The notes beneath the pieces were generated by a model that saw nothing but the letters and a program-made list of their open reading frames with translations, was not told where the DNA came from and did not search any database. From Magnaporthiopsis rhizophila (Eukaryota > Ascomycota > Sordariomycetes > Magnaporthales > Magnaporthaceae), in contig PYSS01000162.1 of the NCBI GenBank assembly GCA_003049465.1, positions 1-64,000 on the forward strand: DNA of 64,000 nucleotides, written 5' to 3'. Position 1 is the stretch's first letter, and every line of letters begins with the position of its first letter. Shown here in pieces: positions 22,369-34,164 of this stretch. The translations under genes and the position numbers were made by a program.

Positions 22369-24727
22369 TCAGTCGACCTTGCCGTTGGCGTTGGCTCCAA
22401 GGATGGGCGCCTTCATCTCCTTCATGCCCAGGTTCTCCTCCAGGCGGAAGTGACCGCGCGTGCGCCGGAGCCGGCCGCGGAACCATGAGGCACCGCCCAG
22501 AGCCAGGCCGAGGAGGCAGCCAGAGGTGAGGTAGGGGTGTTCAGTAAATGTCTGACGGATGTCGAAGAAGATCTTCTCGAAGCTCGAGATGGTAAGCTTG
22601 GGCTTGATCTTGTTGGGCGACCGCGTGACCTGGCCGATAGTCTCGAGAATCGACGTTCTGGAGGGGATGATGTAATTGCCGGTGACGGTCTGGTCCCAGT
22701 AGCGGCGGTTCTGTGATGTCATGATGATTAGAGTTATGATTCGTTTCTGGATGTGCCAACAATCCTCGTGTGGCAATGAAAACTTACATCCTCGTCGTTG
22801 ATGAGAACGCGCTCTCCGTCCTTGACGTCGATGCCGTACGTGGTGCGGATCCAGCGCTGCCAGAAGACACCGTCAACCCAGGCGAACCCGACCTCCTTGC
22901 GGTCCGACTTGTCCATGTTGATGCGGATGCTCTTGGCGGAGCGCAGGGCCCGCTGGTCGCCGCGATCCTCAGCCTCCTCGATGCGGAGCTGCTTCGCGTC
23001 GCGCAGCTCCTTGCGCTCCTGCTGGAAGGCGACGATCTGCTTGTCCATCCACTCGTTGGCGGCGCTCTTCATCTCGCGGATGGCGCTGTTGAAAGACTCT
23101 TCGTCCTTGCGGTTGAGGATGCTAAGCACAACCAGCCGGCCGTCCATGATCTCCCGCGCGTTGGATGCCGTCATCTCGGGGACGATGGGCAGCCAGACCG
23201 ACTTCATCCAGTTGAGCACCTGGTTGGTATCACGCATGTCCCTCGGAGTGAGGGGCGTGTAGTACGTCGGGCGCCCCTCACGGGCCACCAACAGACGTGG
23301 CCAGGTCGTAATCTTGAACCGCTTGTAGAGCTTCGGGTCGTTGGTCTTGACAAGCTTGGCGTGGCCGATGAGGCTCAAGGGGAGGCGTTCGAGGGCCAGG
23401 AAATCCTCGCTGGTCGTGGCGTGGTCGTAGAAGTAAACAAATATGACATCTTCTTTCTTCTCCAGCGCCTCGAACGACTCGGCGTTGACCTCGGCGACGC
23501 CCGCCGTGATATCAACAGCCTTCTCGGCGTATTGGATGAAGTCTCCGAGGCCGCGAAGGCCATCGTACTCGACGCGCTCGCCGCCCTTGAAGAAGAGGAT
23601 GGTGGGATATCCTCGGAGGTGAACATCCTTGCACAGGCGAGCCTCAACATCACAGTTAACCTCACCAATGTTGAGCCTGCCCTTCATTTCCTTGGCCAGC
23701 TGCTGCCAACTGGTAGCCATGGCCTGGCAGTGATGGCACCACGGTGCGTAGAACTTGATGAACCAGGGCTCCTGGGTCATGGTGACGAGCGTCTGGAAGG
23801 TCTCGGCCGTCAAAGACACCGAAAGGCCGTTGGGGTTTGCATCTGCGGCAGGCTTCTTGTCCTTCTTGGGCTGCGACGTGTAGGGGTTTGGGATGATGAG
23901 ATATGGGCTATCTTTCGAGATCTCCATCTTGAACCCCTTCTTGGATTCATCCTTGGCCGTGGAGTCCTTCGTTGCCTCGGCCGTCTTGGTGTCGTCTCTC
24001 TTGAGCTCATCGTTCTTCGCCCCCTCGTCAGTCTTTTCTGCAGGTTTCTCGCCGGCGTCCTTGCCCTTAGTCCCCTCGTCGGAATTGGCCTCGGCCGGGT
24101 CGGGTGAGGACTTCTCTCCAGGTTTCGGGAGGGCCAGCTTCTTCGGCCTCGATGCAGGCTTGGCAGCCTCGAGCGCGGCCTCGACCGCGTCGCTCAGGAC
24201 CGTCATGTTCTTAACTCCCCTGAACGTCTCGCCAGCTTCGCCATTCTTGTAGAGGACCGTGGTGGGGTACGAGGTGACGCCGTTCTTGGTGCACAGGTCA
24301 TAGTACGCTATACAGTTCACCGTTGCAAACTTGAAGTCGTAAAAATCGGTGAAGTCGGCTTGTGAACCTTCGGGTTTCGATGTGTAGTAAAACTCGTAGA
24401 GAGTCTGGAAGGTAGGCGCGAAGTCCGTACAATGAGGACAGTACGGGCTGCGTTCAAGAGTGTCAGACGGAAGCGTTCTAGCCATTCTCTTTTCTACTTT
24501 GGGCATATGAGAGTGTCGAACCTGAAGTGCTTCACCATGTAGAACTTGTGGCCCTTGATCTCCTTGTCGAACGTATCTGGAGTTAGCTCAACCATAGGAA
24601 CAACCTTCTTGTTGTTGAAGTATGTGTTTTCCTTTGTGGGATCCTGGCTGGACGATTCCGTGTCAGCACCAGCAACGGCGCCGACCGAGACTAGGCCCAG
24701 CCATAGCGAGAGCGGTGATAGCCTCAT
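22369..24727 (-). CDS. Transmembrane protein disulfide isomerase, Eps1-like
   Basis: Exons 24727-24522, 24447-22788 and 22710-22369 (735 residues, phases agree). An N-terminal signal peptide (about 1-21) leads into a thioredoxin domain with active site SPYCPHC near residue 69-75, then a Lys/Asp/Glu-rich low-complexity linker, a second thioredoxin domain with APWCHHC near 303, and further thioredoxin-fold sequence. A C-terminal transmembrane segment near 681-700 (LTSGCLLGLALGGASWF) is followed by a basic cytosolic tail. This matches the fungal Eps1/TMX-type membrane PDIs that act in ER folding and quality control; yeast Eps1 also has a CPHC first site. The second site CHHC differs from the usual CGHC. 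There is no HDEL-type retention signal, as expected for a membrane-anchored form. It is divergent from TDP1. Confidence 0.9.
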
Positions 24728-25726
24728 CGCGATGGGGCTGTGTCGAAGCGGCCCGTCAGACGGGGGAGATGCCTGGACGAAGGCGACCGGCGGTCGAGGT
24801 CAATCGCGGACGGCCAGGACAACGAGGTGGTAGGGCGATGTGTGGACACGTGTGCGGCGCCGCCGAGGCGATGGTCGTGGGAGGCGCGTATCGCTCGTGC
24901 CGGAATCAATTCAAGAGCCGCCGGCTGCGATAGCGACGCTGTGTCGCGACCACGGGAAAATAAAGCAATGTGAGAAGTAGGAGGCAAGAAAAAAAAATAC
25001 TCGAGTGCCCGTATGTGGAGAGCACTGGGCTCTTCTGCTCGCGATTATGTGTGGATTGCTAAAATCCAGCCGCTGACGCCTTCAATCGGAGGCGGAAAAG
25101 GGGGACAACGAAGAGACGGGCTAGCCAAGCGATTGGTGTAATAAAAGTCAACTGGGAGTGCTATCAAGGCCGCCCAGTATCAACCACCTTCCTGTTGTTT
25201 CGCCCCATTCTCAGGACCCATCCATCCTGCACGCTAACGTAAAAACGACCCCATCAGCCACACTGGCTTTCCCCGTCGTTGCCCTGCCCCTTTCTGAAAA
25301 GCAAGGTCGAAATCCTGGTCAGCCACAGCGCTGAGCTTCTGCTGTCTCCACTCCACCACCCATCACTCACCCAGTCTTTCGCACTGAAGACCCCCCGCCG
25401 GAGCAGTGCAGCGCCTGGCCTTAATGCAGGCCCTCCTGCCAACAACACACTAGAGTGCATGTAGGCGGTTGTATATGCAGGAGAGTTAATGGTGGCTCCT
25501 TGTTATTGCTGCCTACATGAGTATCCGCTCACCTAGCCTTGCGGATTTGTATTTGAGGCTGAGGCGGTGCTTTCCACCGCCAAAACTACAAGACTTTGTA
25601 AAACATGTCCAATCCAATCCATCCAGCCTCGGCCAATTCTATCTCGAGCGGCGAGGGGAAGGCCCGCATGTGGTCCTGAGGTGTAAAATCCAACGCTCCC
25701 TCATTGCAAGGCACCTCCGCCCCGCA
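24728..25726. other. Divergent promoter region between PDI-like gene and TDP1
   Basis: About 1 kb shared upstream region. The frame of TDP1 is open upstream of the chosen start back to about 25517, so up to 70 extra residues are possible. No separate gene is supported. Confidence 0.5.
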
Positions 25727-27699
25727 ATGGAGCCCTTTCTCAAACGGACCCGGCCTGAGTCTAGCTCATCGACTCCTCGGTCTCTTGGCCGTGCCGTCAG
25801 CCCCCCGAGGAAGAAGAGTCGACGCGCCTCACCTGCCGCCGAAGCCCCAGGATTGGAGCCGGGGCCAGGACCGAGACTGGGTGCCGTGAGTCGCGACGTC
25901 GAGTACTCCACTCCCGTCTCCTCCGGCTCTAACACGGATGCTGGCACGGCGGAGCAGGAGGTCCTGCCAAGCTCCGCGCCTCTGGAATCGTCGTCAGCAA
26001 CGCCGGTCGAGACCCTAGCCGTCGTCGACTTCAGTTCCCCATTCCGCTTGACGCACATCAAGGACCTCGGCCCTGAGGACAACGTCGACGCTGTCAAGCT
26101 AAAAGACGTCATCGGCGACCCGCTCATCTCAGAATGCTGGGACTTCAACTATCTGCACGATATCAACTTCCTCCTCGGAACCCTTGACGAAGACGTTCGT
26201 CACATGGTCAAGGTCAACGTCGTCCATGGCTTCTGGAAGAAGGACGATCCCAGACGGATCGACCTCCAAGTAAGATCCCGCCAGCCCCTGTTCATTTCAT
26301 CGTGTGCTACCTAGTTGAGAGGAATACTGACCTAATGATACATTTACCCTGTAAAAGAGAGACGCAGCACAACACAAGAATGTCACTCTCCACGCAGCCT
26401 TCATGCCCGAGATGTTTGGCACTCACCATTCCAAAATGCTGATCTTGCTGCGGCACGACGATACCGCCCAAGTCGTGATCCACACAGCGAACATGATCCC
26501 CAAGGATTGGACCAACATGACACAGAGCATCTGGCTTTCGCCACGCCTGCCTCTGCTCAGGGGCGGCGTTAATGCTACGAAAGAAACGCCAGCCCCAGCA
26601 CAGTTAGCCTACGAGGAGCTACCCGAAGGCAGCGGCGACAAGTTCAAAGCCGACCTCCTCAGCTACCTGCATGCCTACAACAAGCGCCGGACCATCTGCA
26701 AACCGCTCGTGCAGGAGCTGCAGAGGTACGACTTCTCGAGCATCCGTGGGACCCTCATCGCCAGCGTTCCTGGGAGGCACCAGATACACGATCGATCGGC
26801 CACCACCTGGGGCTGGGCCGCCGTGAGGCGAGCGCTGGAGTCGGTGCCGCTGCAGCAACAGCATCAAGGCGGCGACGACAAGGCGAAAACGGCGCCCGAG
26901 GTGGTGGTCCAGATCTCGTCCATTGCCACGCTCGGCCCTACCGACACCTGGCTGCGCGGGACCCTGTTTGACGCCATGAGCAAGGGTAAGGGCAAGGGCA
27001 AGGCTACCGCGGCTCCTCTGGCGCCCAAGCCGCGCTTCAGGGTTGTCTTTCCGACTCCTGATGAGATCCGCGCATCCTTGGACGGATACGCCTCGGGAGG
27101 GTCCATTCACACAAAGATACAGTCGGCGCAGCAGGCGAAACAGCTCCTGTACCTGAAGCCTTTGTTCTGCCATTGGGCGAACGACTCGGCATCAGGAAAG
27201 GGTAAGGGAATACATATACCTATGAGCACTACCTATTTTGTCAGGAGCTAACCAGGACGGACAAGCAGCAAATGAGGATGGCGTTCCTGTCCGCGACGCC
27301 GGCAGGAAGCGAGCAGCGCCCCACGTCAAAACGTACATCAGATACGCGGATGGGGAGAGGTCCCTGGACTGGGCGCTGATGACGTCAGCGAACCTCTCCA
27401 AGCAGGCCTGGGGAGAGGCCGCCAATGCGATGGGCGAGGTGCGGATAGCGTCGTGGGAGATTGGGGTGCTGGTGTGGCCATCGCTGTTTGCAGAGAACGC
27501 GCGGATGAGTTGCGTGTTCGGGAGTGACCGGTTGCCGGCCGAGGAAGCGAAGGAGGCGCACCAGGGGGACGGGCAGGTGGTTGGCCTGCGAATACCTTAC
27601 AGTCTTCCAGTGCAGGCTTACGGCAAAGATGAGAACCCTTGGGTCGCAACCGCGAAGTACGATGAGTTGGACTGGAAGGGGCAGAAGTGGGAACGTTGA
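25727..27699 (+). CDS. TDP1: Tyrosyl-DNA phosphodiesterase 1
   Basis: Exons 25727-26269, 26358-27201 and 27245-27699 (613 residues). Tdp1 hydrolyses the 3'-phosphotyrosyl bond left by stalled topoisomerase I and belongs to the phospholipase D superfamily. The two HKN motifs are visible: HHSKMLIL (with the downstream TANMI) near residue 205 and HVKTYIRY with ALMTSANLSKQAWG near 488-515. The block EFGTHH-like (MFGTHHSKM) and the C-terminal IPYSLP..PW fit the family. The N-terminus is disordered and basic (PPRKKSRRA), a likely nuclear localisation signal. I chose the ATG at 25727 (MEPFLKR) because N-terminal extension from 25517 has no family resemblance; an upstream intron or longer form is possible. 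The second intron is only 43 nt, shorter than others in the window. A KGKGKGK tract precedes the second half. Confidence 0.93.
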
Positions 27700-28063
27700 T
27701 ACCCCTTTTTAACAACGTCAAGACACACGTAGCACGAGCCTAATTTTGTCCCAAGCGCCGGTGGTTACGCATAATCGCAGCAGACTGGGTATTTGTACTC
27801 AAACTCTTGCGGTGCCTAGCCACGCCAAAGCTCGTCCCATCAGGCTAAACAATGGTCAGTGTCTGACACGCCCAGGCTGAGATCCGCGAGCCCCTTCAGT
27901 TGGAGGATCCCTCGAAAGCCTCTTGGGAAAATGTTCGGCGGGTGAGAGGAGACCAGACCGCGGCAAGCGCAATGCATATTCCGGGACGCCATGTATTTCA
28001 TGTGTTTTCTCATTAAAAGAGTTCTGTGACCGCAAACGCCAAAAGACACCTCCACCGGGCCAT
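27700..28063. other. Convergent 3' flank, no gene seen
   Basis: 364 bp between the stops of TDP1 and the acyl-CoA-binding protein gene. No structure recognised. Confidence 0.5.
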
Positions 28064-28585
28064 CTAACCGACCGTCTCGGGGACCTTGTTCTCGTCGTAG
28101 CCGTAGGTGGTCTTGAGCTTCTCGACCAGGGCGACGTACTTCTCCTGAGCGGTCTCAGGGGTGTTTCCATCGTCGACGGCCTTCTGCCAGGCGCTCTTCT
28201 TGGCCTTGCCCTGCACGTTGCGGAACATGGTTCCCGCAGTTAGCGTTTCCGGCTCCTGGCAGGGCGGCTGTAGATGGATGCTTGGTTTTCCACTGAGATG
28301 CTGCGGGTACCTAGACATACCTTGATGTCGAACATGCCGGGCGCAGGGGCCGAGGTGATGTCCTCGCCACTGCCGATCTTGAAGAGAGCTGCCAAGAAAA
28401 CGGTAGGACGAGAGGTCAGTCGATGTGCGGCCCTCAAGCGGAGAGGTCGACATGCGGCGATATGCGCCCTGCCCAAGCTCAGACTCACCGTAAAGCTCCA
28501 GGAGCTCGTCGTTGTTGGGCTTGCTCACGAGCTTCTTGGAGTCCTCGATCGCCTTCTTGAAGGCATCGCTCTGAGGGGCAGACAT
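28064..28585 (-). CDS. ACB1: Acyl-CoA-binding protein
   Basis: Exons 28585-28489, 28388-28321 and 28210-28064 (103 residues). ACBP carries long-chain acyl-CoA esters in the cytosol. The whole four-helix domain is present: AFKKAIEDSKKL, PNNDELLELYALFKIGSGEDI, PGMFDIKGKAKKSAWQKAV and AQEKYVALVEKLKTTYGY. The usual ligand-binding residues (Tyr of LELYALFK, Lys in FDIKGKAK, Trp of AWQ and Tyr of EKYV) can be seen. Introns are 100 nt and 110 nt with GTGAGT and GTATGT donors. The size and residues are standard, so it is probably functional. Confidence 0.96.
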   Translation of the reverse strand: MSAPQSDAFKKAIEDSKKLVSKPNNDELLELYGESELGQGAYRRMSTSPLEGRTSTDLSSYRFLGSSLQDRQWRGHHLGPCARHVRHQGMSRYPQHLSGKPSIHLQPPCQEPETLTAGTMFRNVQGKAKKSAWQKAVDDGNTPETAQEKYVALVEKLKTTYGYDENKVPETVG

Positions 28586-30886
28586 GGTGGCTTTGTTTTT
28601 CGGCGGGGGTTTGTTGCTGGAGGGAGTGGCTGTGATGGAGAGAAATCGAGAATGAAGAATGATAACTGAACCGGAACCAAGTCTCGAGAGAAGCGTTGAA
28701 TATTTTGAGGGGCTCAGGGGGAAGCAACCCGAGGTTTGTTGAGAAGGGACGCGGTACATGCTGTCCACGCGGGGTGATCAGGCGGGGCAGGTCTCAATCA
28801 TGACGGCAGGCGCCACCTCACAATAGTGGGGTAACAAGACCGACCGCTCGGTTTCTTAACAACCCGGGACTTCCATGACCGATTGTGCCTCGGTGGCTTG
28901 GTAGTCGGCTCACGGGCCTGCCTGCCTCATAGCAAGCGTAACAAGAGACAAGACATGGATGGATGCATTTTCGACTACCGACGTGCTTCTATGAACGCCA
29001 GTTGTGCTTGCCGCGGTAGGTAGAATATGCTTAAAACCCGCGTGTAAATAAATAGAAGGCTTTGTGCTAAGCCGAACTACGGCCTAGACATTTGGGCGGG
29101 CTTCAAATCGCGTGCATTTCAGCCCCCGTGCCCGCATGGGCATTACCCCAAGTGACTTTGAGATATACCTTGAGCATGCGTAGAGCCGGCTGCGGCGTCA
29201 CACCAATAATGCACTGAACAATCTCGGATTGATGGTGTGTAATAGGAGGGGCTTTTACTTATCATTTGGGTTGGAAAAGACCGAGATCATGGAGCAGCAA
29301 CGGCACAAGTTTGGCGCCCCCCCCCCCCCCCCCCCCCCCCCNNNNNNNNNNNNNNNNNNNNNNNNNNNNCCCCCCCCCCCCCCCCCGGACGCCGTTCAGG
29401 AGGTATCGGAAAGCGCCGATTCTTTGGTTGCCGCCGACTCTCGTTTCCAGCGTCGGGGTTGCTCTTGCCCTGATTGTGGAGTATCGTCGTGAGCGGTATC
29501 CATGTAGCGACATGCAGTTATTCATAGTCCAAAGATAAACGGCTTGGCGAGGAAACGCAGCTGTTTTTTTTTAGCAGTCGCGATCAGGAAGGCTAGGGGC
29601 TGCGGACTGGGGGCTCTTTTAGCCACCGCTCCTAGCAACGCTTGCGATCTCCAAGCGCGAGCATAAAAAGCGAGTTCCGTGCCGCTCACCCGCACAAATA
29701 GACGTAACCGAACAGGCGCCAGGAATGAACTAAATAGGAAGATATCTATGGTTCGAACGAACGAATACAAGAGCGGATTGAGGCGGGCAGGAAGGGAAAC
29801 ACCGGACACTTTGTTCGCACTGCCCGGAAAACGCAGGCTCCAGCCGGCATCATGTCCTATTTGTTCTTCTGATATTCGAGATTACGACGCAAACGGCAAA
29901 AGATGAACTGGTGCTGCAAAATGTTTCGTTTTTGGTGTAGGTTGCTTCGCGCTTGGGGTAACGATCGCCAGCAGCGCAGCGTAGCATCCTGGCCCTGGAC
30001 CCGTCAATCCTGCAGGGCCTTTTGTCGTTCTCAACTACCGGCCCGACTTTTGCCAAGCAAGCCCCCATGCAACCCACCAAAAAAAAAAATAAAAAAAGTT
30101 CCTGAGCCGCCGTTCTTCAGACTGGTCCAAACTGCAGGCGCCACGGCGATATTGATTGGACGGTGATCAAAGAAATCGAACGAGGGATGCAGAAGTGAAT
30201 TCATGCGGTGCGCTGGCACAACGCGTCTCGCGAACAAATCACTGTGGAGGCACATACGAAAGCATCAGCAGTAGCAACGGCAGTGCAGCGGCGGCACGCG
30301 GAACAGGCCGGGCCGGCCAGTGCGAATAAAGCCATTGGTGCTCGCTAGGAAACAGCCTAGGGTAAAGAGACCTGGGAGGATCGTCATCAGCAAGCGGTGA
30401 ATGTCATCCGTGCTGCAAATAATCGGTACCCTGGGTGCCTGGGGGCACACACACAGCCTGCCCTGCTCGTCTCGCCGCTACCGTTCTTGTAATAGGAGGA
30501 GAAGTGATATTTTTGGTGGGCTTTGGGCTGCACGCCTCTCCTGCAGGCTGAGGCTTGCGGCCCAGTGCGAGGGAGGACCGCTAGTCCGAGGCTGGAGCGT
30601 CCGTGGTTCCCCAAGCCCATCTCCGGAGCCCTGCGTCGTCGGCCACGGTACAAATCCGCCCCGACCTTGCCTGCATGTGTTGTTGTCCTTTGCCAGCCAC
30701 GGGCTTTTTTTTTTACCCCTTCTGCTTTCTCCCTTGCATTCTTTTTTCTCTCTTTCTTTTAGCATCGTCAGCCCGTTTCGTTGTTTGCGATATTTCTCAT
30801 ATACCACACTTCCAGCGTTGCATCTCTGTTGGATCCCCTGCCCTGTAGCCTCTCACCTTGTCGTCAAACCCCCCGAATACAGCAAC
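28586..30886. other. Intergenic region with an assembly gap, no supported gene
   Basis: About 2.3 kb between divergent genes. It contains a gap of 28 undetermined bases flanked by poly-C (separate entry). T-rich DNA near 30690-30760 probably belongs to the promoter of the downstream oxidoreductase. No open frame is convincing. Confidence 0.5.
29319..29386. other. Assembly gap (28 N) inside a poly-C tract
   Basis: Positions 29342-29369 are N, with about 20 C on the left and about 17 C on the right. Any frame spanning this is artificial. The real tract is a long poly-C (poly-G on the other strand) whose length was not resolved. Confidence 0.95.
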
Positions 30887-32177
30887 ATGAGCGGTGCCGA
30901 GAACAAGACCGTCGTAGTCCTAGGCGGCGCATACGCCGGCCTCCACGTTGCCCACTATGTCCTAAAGAACCACAAGACCGCCAAGGTCATCCTCGTGTCC
31001 AAGGTAAGCCCAAGGGCGCCCGCACAAAAGTCACGTGCATGCCACGTGTTTACGACTTACACCTCCTGACACCCAAACGCAGAACAGCCACTTCTACTGG
31101 AACATGGCCTCGGTGCGCGCCATCGTGCCGGGCCAGATCAAGGACGAGCAGCTGCTCCAGCCGCTGTCGACCGCGCTGTCGCGGTACCCGGCCGAGCGCT
31201 ACGAGCTGGTCGTCGGCAGCGCCGACGCGACCGACTTCGGCGCCAAGACGGTCACCGTCACCGTGGCCGAGACGGGCGCCTCGCGCACCCTGACCTACGA
31301 CCAGCTCGTCCTGGCCACGGGGTCCCGGTGCGCCGGCGCCGACGCGGCGGCGGTGCCGTGGAAGGCGAGCGGGTCGCACGAGGACGTCGTCCGGACGCTG
31401 CACTCGACCGCCGAGCGCGTGGCCGCCGCGTCGCACATCGTCGTCGCCGGCGGCGGGTCCACGGGCGTCGAGGTCGCGGCCGAGCTCGGGTTCGAGTACG
31501 GCAAGACCAAGGAGATTGTGCTCCTCACCGCCGACAGGCAGCTGCTGGGCGGCGACTCCATCGCCGCGGCCGCCGCGTCGGAGCTGGCCAAGCTCAACGT
31601 CAAGGTCCAGACCGAGGCGAGGGTCGCGTCCGTGCAGCAGCAGGCCGAAGGCGGTGGCAAGACCGTGGTCGCGCTCGAGGGCGACGCCGCCGAACCCATC
31701 GTGACCGACCTGTACCTGCCCACCATGGGCCTGGTGCCCAACTCGGAGTTTGTCGACGCCAAGTACCTCAACGACAAAAAGTACGTCGAGGTCGACGCCT
31801 TCTACGCCGTCAAGGACGCCGAGGGCGTGTGGGCCGCCGGCGACATTGTGTCCAAGCCCCGAGCTGGCTTCATGATCACGCAGAAGCAGGTACGTTGGAT
31901 GGATCGATATACGGATGTGCTTGGCTTAATTTGCTAACCTGTCCGTCGATAACAGGCCGCCGGCGTCGCCAAGAACCTCGTCGCTGCCCTCGACGGCAAG
32001 TCGCCCGCCGCCGTCAAGCTGATGCCCATGGACATCTTCGCCGTGGCCACCGGCCGGAGCAGGGGCGCCGGCAGGATGGGCTCCATGAAGATGCTGTCCT
32101 TCATGGTCTGGATGGCCAAGGGCCGCACGCTTGGTCTGCAAATGGTCAAGGGCTATATGGACGGAAGCGTTGCTTGA
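30887..32177 (+). CDS. AIF/AMID-type FAD-dependent oxidoreductase
   Basis: Exons 30887-31003, 31083-31889 and 31956-32177 (381 residues). The N-terminal FAD-binding motif is VVVLGGAYAGLHVA (residues 9-22), the NAD(P)H-binding motif IVVAGGGSTGVEVAAEL (about 157-173), and the second FAD motif VWAAGDI (about 290). An LVLATGS block also fits pyridine nucleotide-disulfide oxidoreductases. The size, lack of a targeting peptide and lack of a redox CxxxxC pair place it with the fungal AMID/AIFM2-like group, which includes NADH:quinone reductase-type proteins. The physiological partner cannot be told. A conserved hydrophobic C-terminus (MLSFMVWMAKG) may help membrane association (inference). Confidence 0.9.
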
Positions 32178-32709
32178 AGGGGAGAAATCTTCTGATCGCC
32201 TTTGTTCCTGTCCCAAGCCCACTCGGTTTCTCCTTTTCCCCAAGGATATGGTTGCCCCAATCAGAATGCGTCAAGAGGAAGCAGTCGGAGGAGATGGAAT
32301 TATCATATACCCTAATACTCGCCATCAAGCACGGCTGTCGTCCCTGGGTTTTAGTAGGTAGTTGAAGGAAAATACAATACTGTTTCGAACAGCATCGTCT
32401 CGACTGACGTCCCCCTAATGCGACATGTGACCAGGTCTAGGAACGGGCCCAAAAGTTAGAAAATGTAAGAAAATCCAAGAAACATATAACAGGATATACA
32501 CAGCCTCGTCAACCCAACCAGCGATCCCAAACATCAAGCAAATGGGAATATGGACTCTAACAAACCTGGGAAAATGCGACCACCAGCACGGGTAACGAGC
32601 TGGAATTTGAATCAAACTAGGTAATAATAAGTAGAAGGTGAAGAAGAAAGAGGAAGAAAAAAAAAAAAAAAAACTCAGGAACAACAAAACATCTCTCATC
32701 GTCGTCACT
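32178..32709. other. Convergent 3' flank, no gene seen
   Basis: About 530 bp between the stops of the oxidoreductase and END3, including an A-rich tract at 32640-32673. Nothing else recognised. Confidence 0.5.
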
Positions 32710-34164
32710 TCACCTCCCGGCCTTCTCGTCCTCGATCTGGCGACGTAGGTCCTCGAGCACCTGCTGGCGTGACCGCAAATGGGCGCCGAGCCCGTCGACC
32801 TGCTCGCGCACCGTGTCCAGGTCCTCCTGGATGCTCTTGAGGCTGGCGCCGCCGGAGCCATCCGCCTTGCCCGCCTCGATGTCGCGCAGCTGCCTGCGCT
32901 TGTAGTCGAGCAGCTGCTCCAGCTCGCGCTTGACGAGGGCCGGCTTGGAGTCACGCTGCCCGCCGCGGCGGCGCGCCGACTCGGCTTCGACCTTGTCCAT
33001 CTTTGCGTCGAGCTCAGCGAGCTGGCGCTTGAGCCGGACCTCCTCCCACTCAGAGTCCTTCTGGGCCGACCCGAAGTCGGTGCCGGTCGCCTTGAAGTTG
33101 CCGCGCCCGAGGCGGGTCAGGTACTGGTCGCCGAACTTGGCCTTGCGGCCCGTCGAGGTCGAGTCGTCGGCCTTGGTGGCCCAGCGCGACGCGGCGGCGG
33201 CGTTGCCGGCGCCCGTCGTGCGCTGCTTGTCGACCTGGTAGTCGATCTGGTTGCGCTCGAATGAGGCGCGCAGCGACGGCGGCACCGTCCGCGGGATCCG
33301 GTAGCCCTCGTGCCGGTAGTTGAGCATGTGCAAAAATGCCAGGCAGGCATCCTTGTTGATTGACGGGCCGGCCGAGGGGTTGATGAGGTTCCAGGCCGAC
33401 CTGATGTCCGTGTCGGGCACGTCGAGTGACTCGTAGAGTTCTTCTAGCGCGCCGACTGTTGGCGGCGGACGAGGGGTGAGGGCCGCGGGTCAGAGAGAAT
33501 ATTTTATCTGGCGCTGGACGCGTGTTGCGTCTCCTCCCCTCTGCATGGTCCGACAACAGATGGCTCCCAGACTTACATGACACTTCTCCCCGCATGTCCC
33601 TGTTCTCTTGATATATGGATTCGTATTTGGCCTTGTCGGCAGGGCTCATGTACCAGTCGAAACCGTCTTTGAGGCCAGGAGAGTCGGGGTCGTCGTCCAC
33701 CTGCTCGAACTGTACTTGCTTCCCGGTCAGGGCCCGGTTTGCCTGGACGAGATGCGCCTTGGACTCGGGCACGAGCCAGTCTGGGAGGGTAGTGGGCACG
33801 TCGTTGTATTCCTATTATTCCGGTCGTCAGTTTTCATGCAACCGCTCGAGCATCTGAGCAAGCAGGCAAGGCGAGAGAGGCCTGTGCAGCACGCAAGCCA
33901 GCTTTCGTTTTCGTCGACAAAACATACGCCATTGAGGATGTCGAATATAACGCGCATAGCGACGCAGAACTCCTCAAAGTCGAGGTTACCATCGTTGTCG
34001 ACGTCGGCAAGGTCCCACACCCTCTCAAGCTGGTCATCGCGCAGGCCCGAGTTCTTGAGCACCGGCGCCGCCTGCTCGCCCGTGAGGTACTTGGAGCCGT
34101 TTGTCCTGTTGCTGAAGATGTTCCAGTACGTCTCGATCTCCTGTGGCTCGATGCGCGGCGCCAT
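32710..34164 (-). CDS. END3: End3, actin cytoskeleton-regulatory complex protein with EH domains
   Basis: Exons 34164-33928, 33811-33577 and 33455-32710 (405 residues; phases agree). End3 acts with Pan1 and Sla1 at endocytic actin patches. The first EH domain (about 5-95) holds a complete EF-hand loop DVDNDGNLDFEEF; the second (about 130-230) is in the region FDWYMSPADKAKYESIYQEN to INKDACLAFLHMLNYRHEGYRIPRTVP. The family-specific DWLVPESK block follows the first intron. The C-terminal third (about 285-405) is heptad-like and rich in Lys/Glu/Arg, a coiled coil as in yeast End3. The last intron uses an ACAG acceptor and gives SFGALEELYESLDVPD. Confidence 0.95.

Noticed and set aside
22770..24107. 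445-codon plus-strand open frame
   Set aside because: It is antisense to the PDI-like gene, whose minus-strand translation has signal peptide, CxxC motifs and thioredoxin fold; the plus frame is an effect of GC-rich codons.
29229..29525. Proline-/glycine-rich proteins spanning the N gap
   Set aside because: The frames exist only because poly-C and N were translated; they are artefacts.
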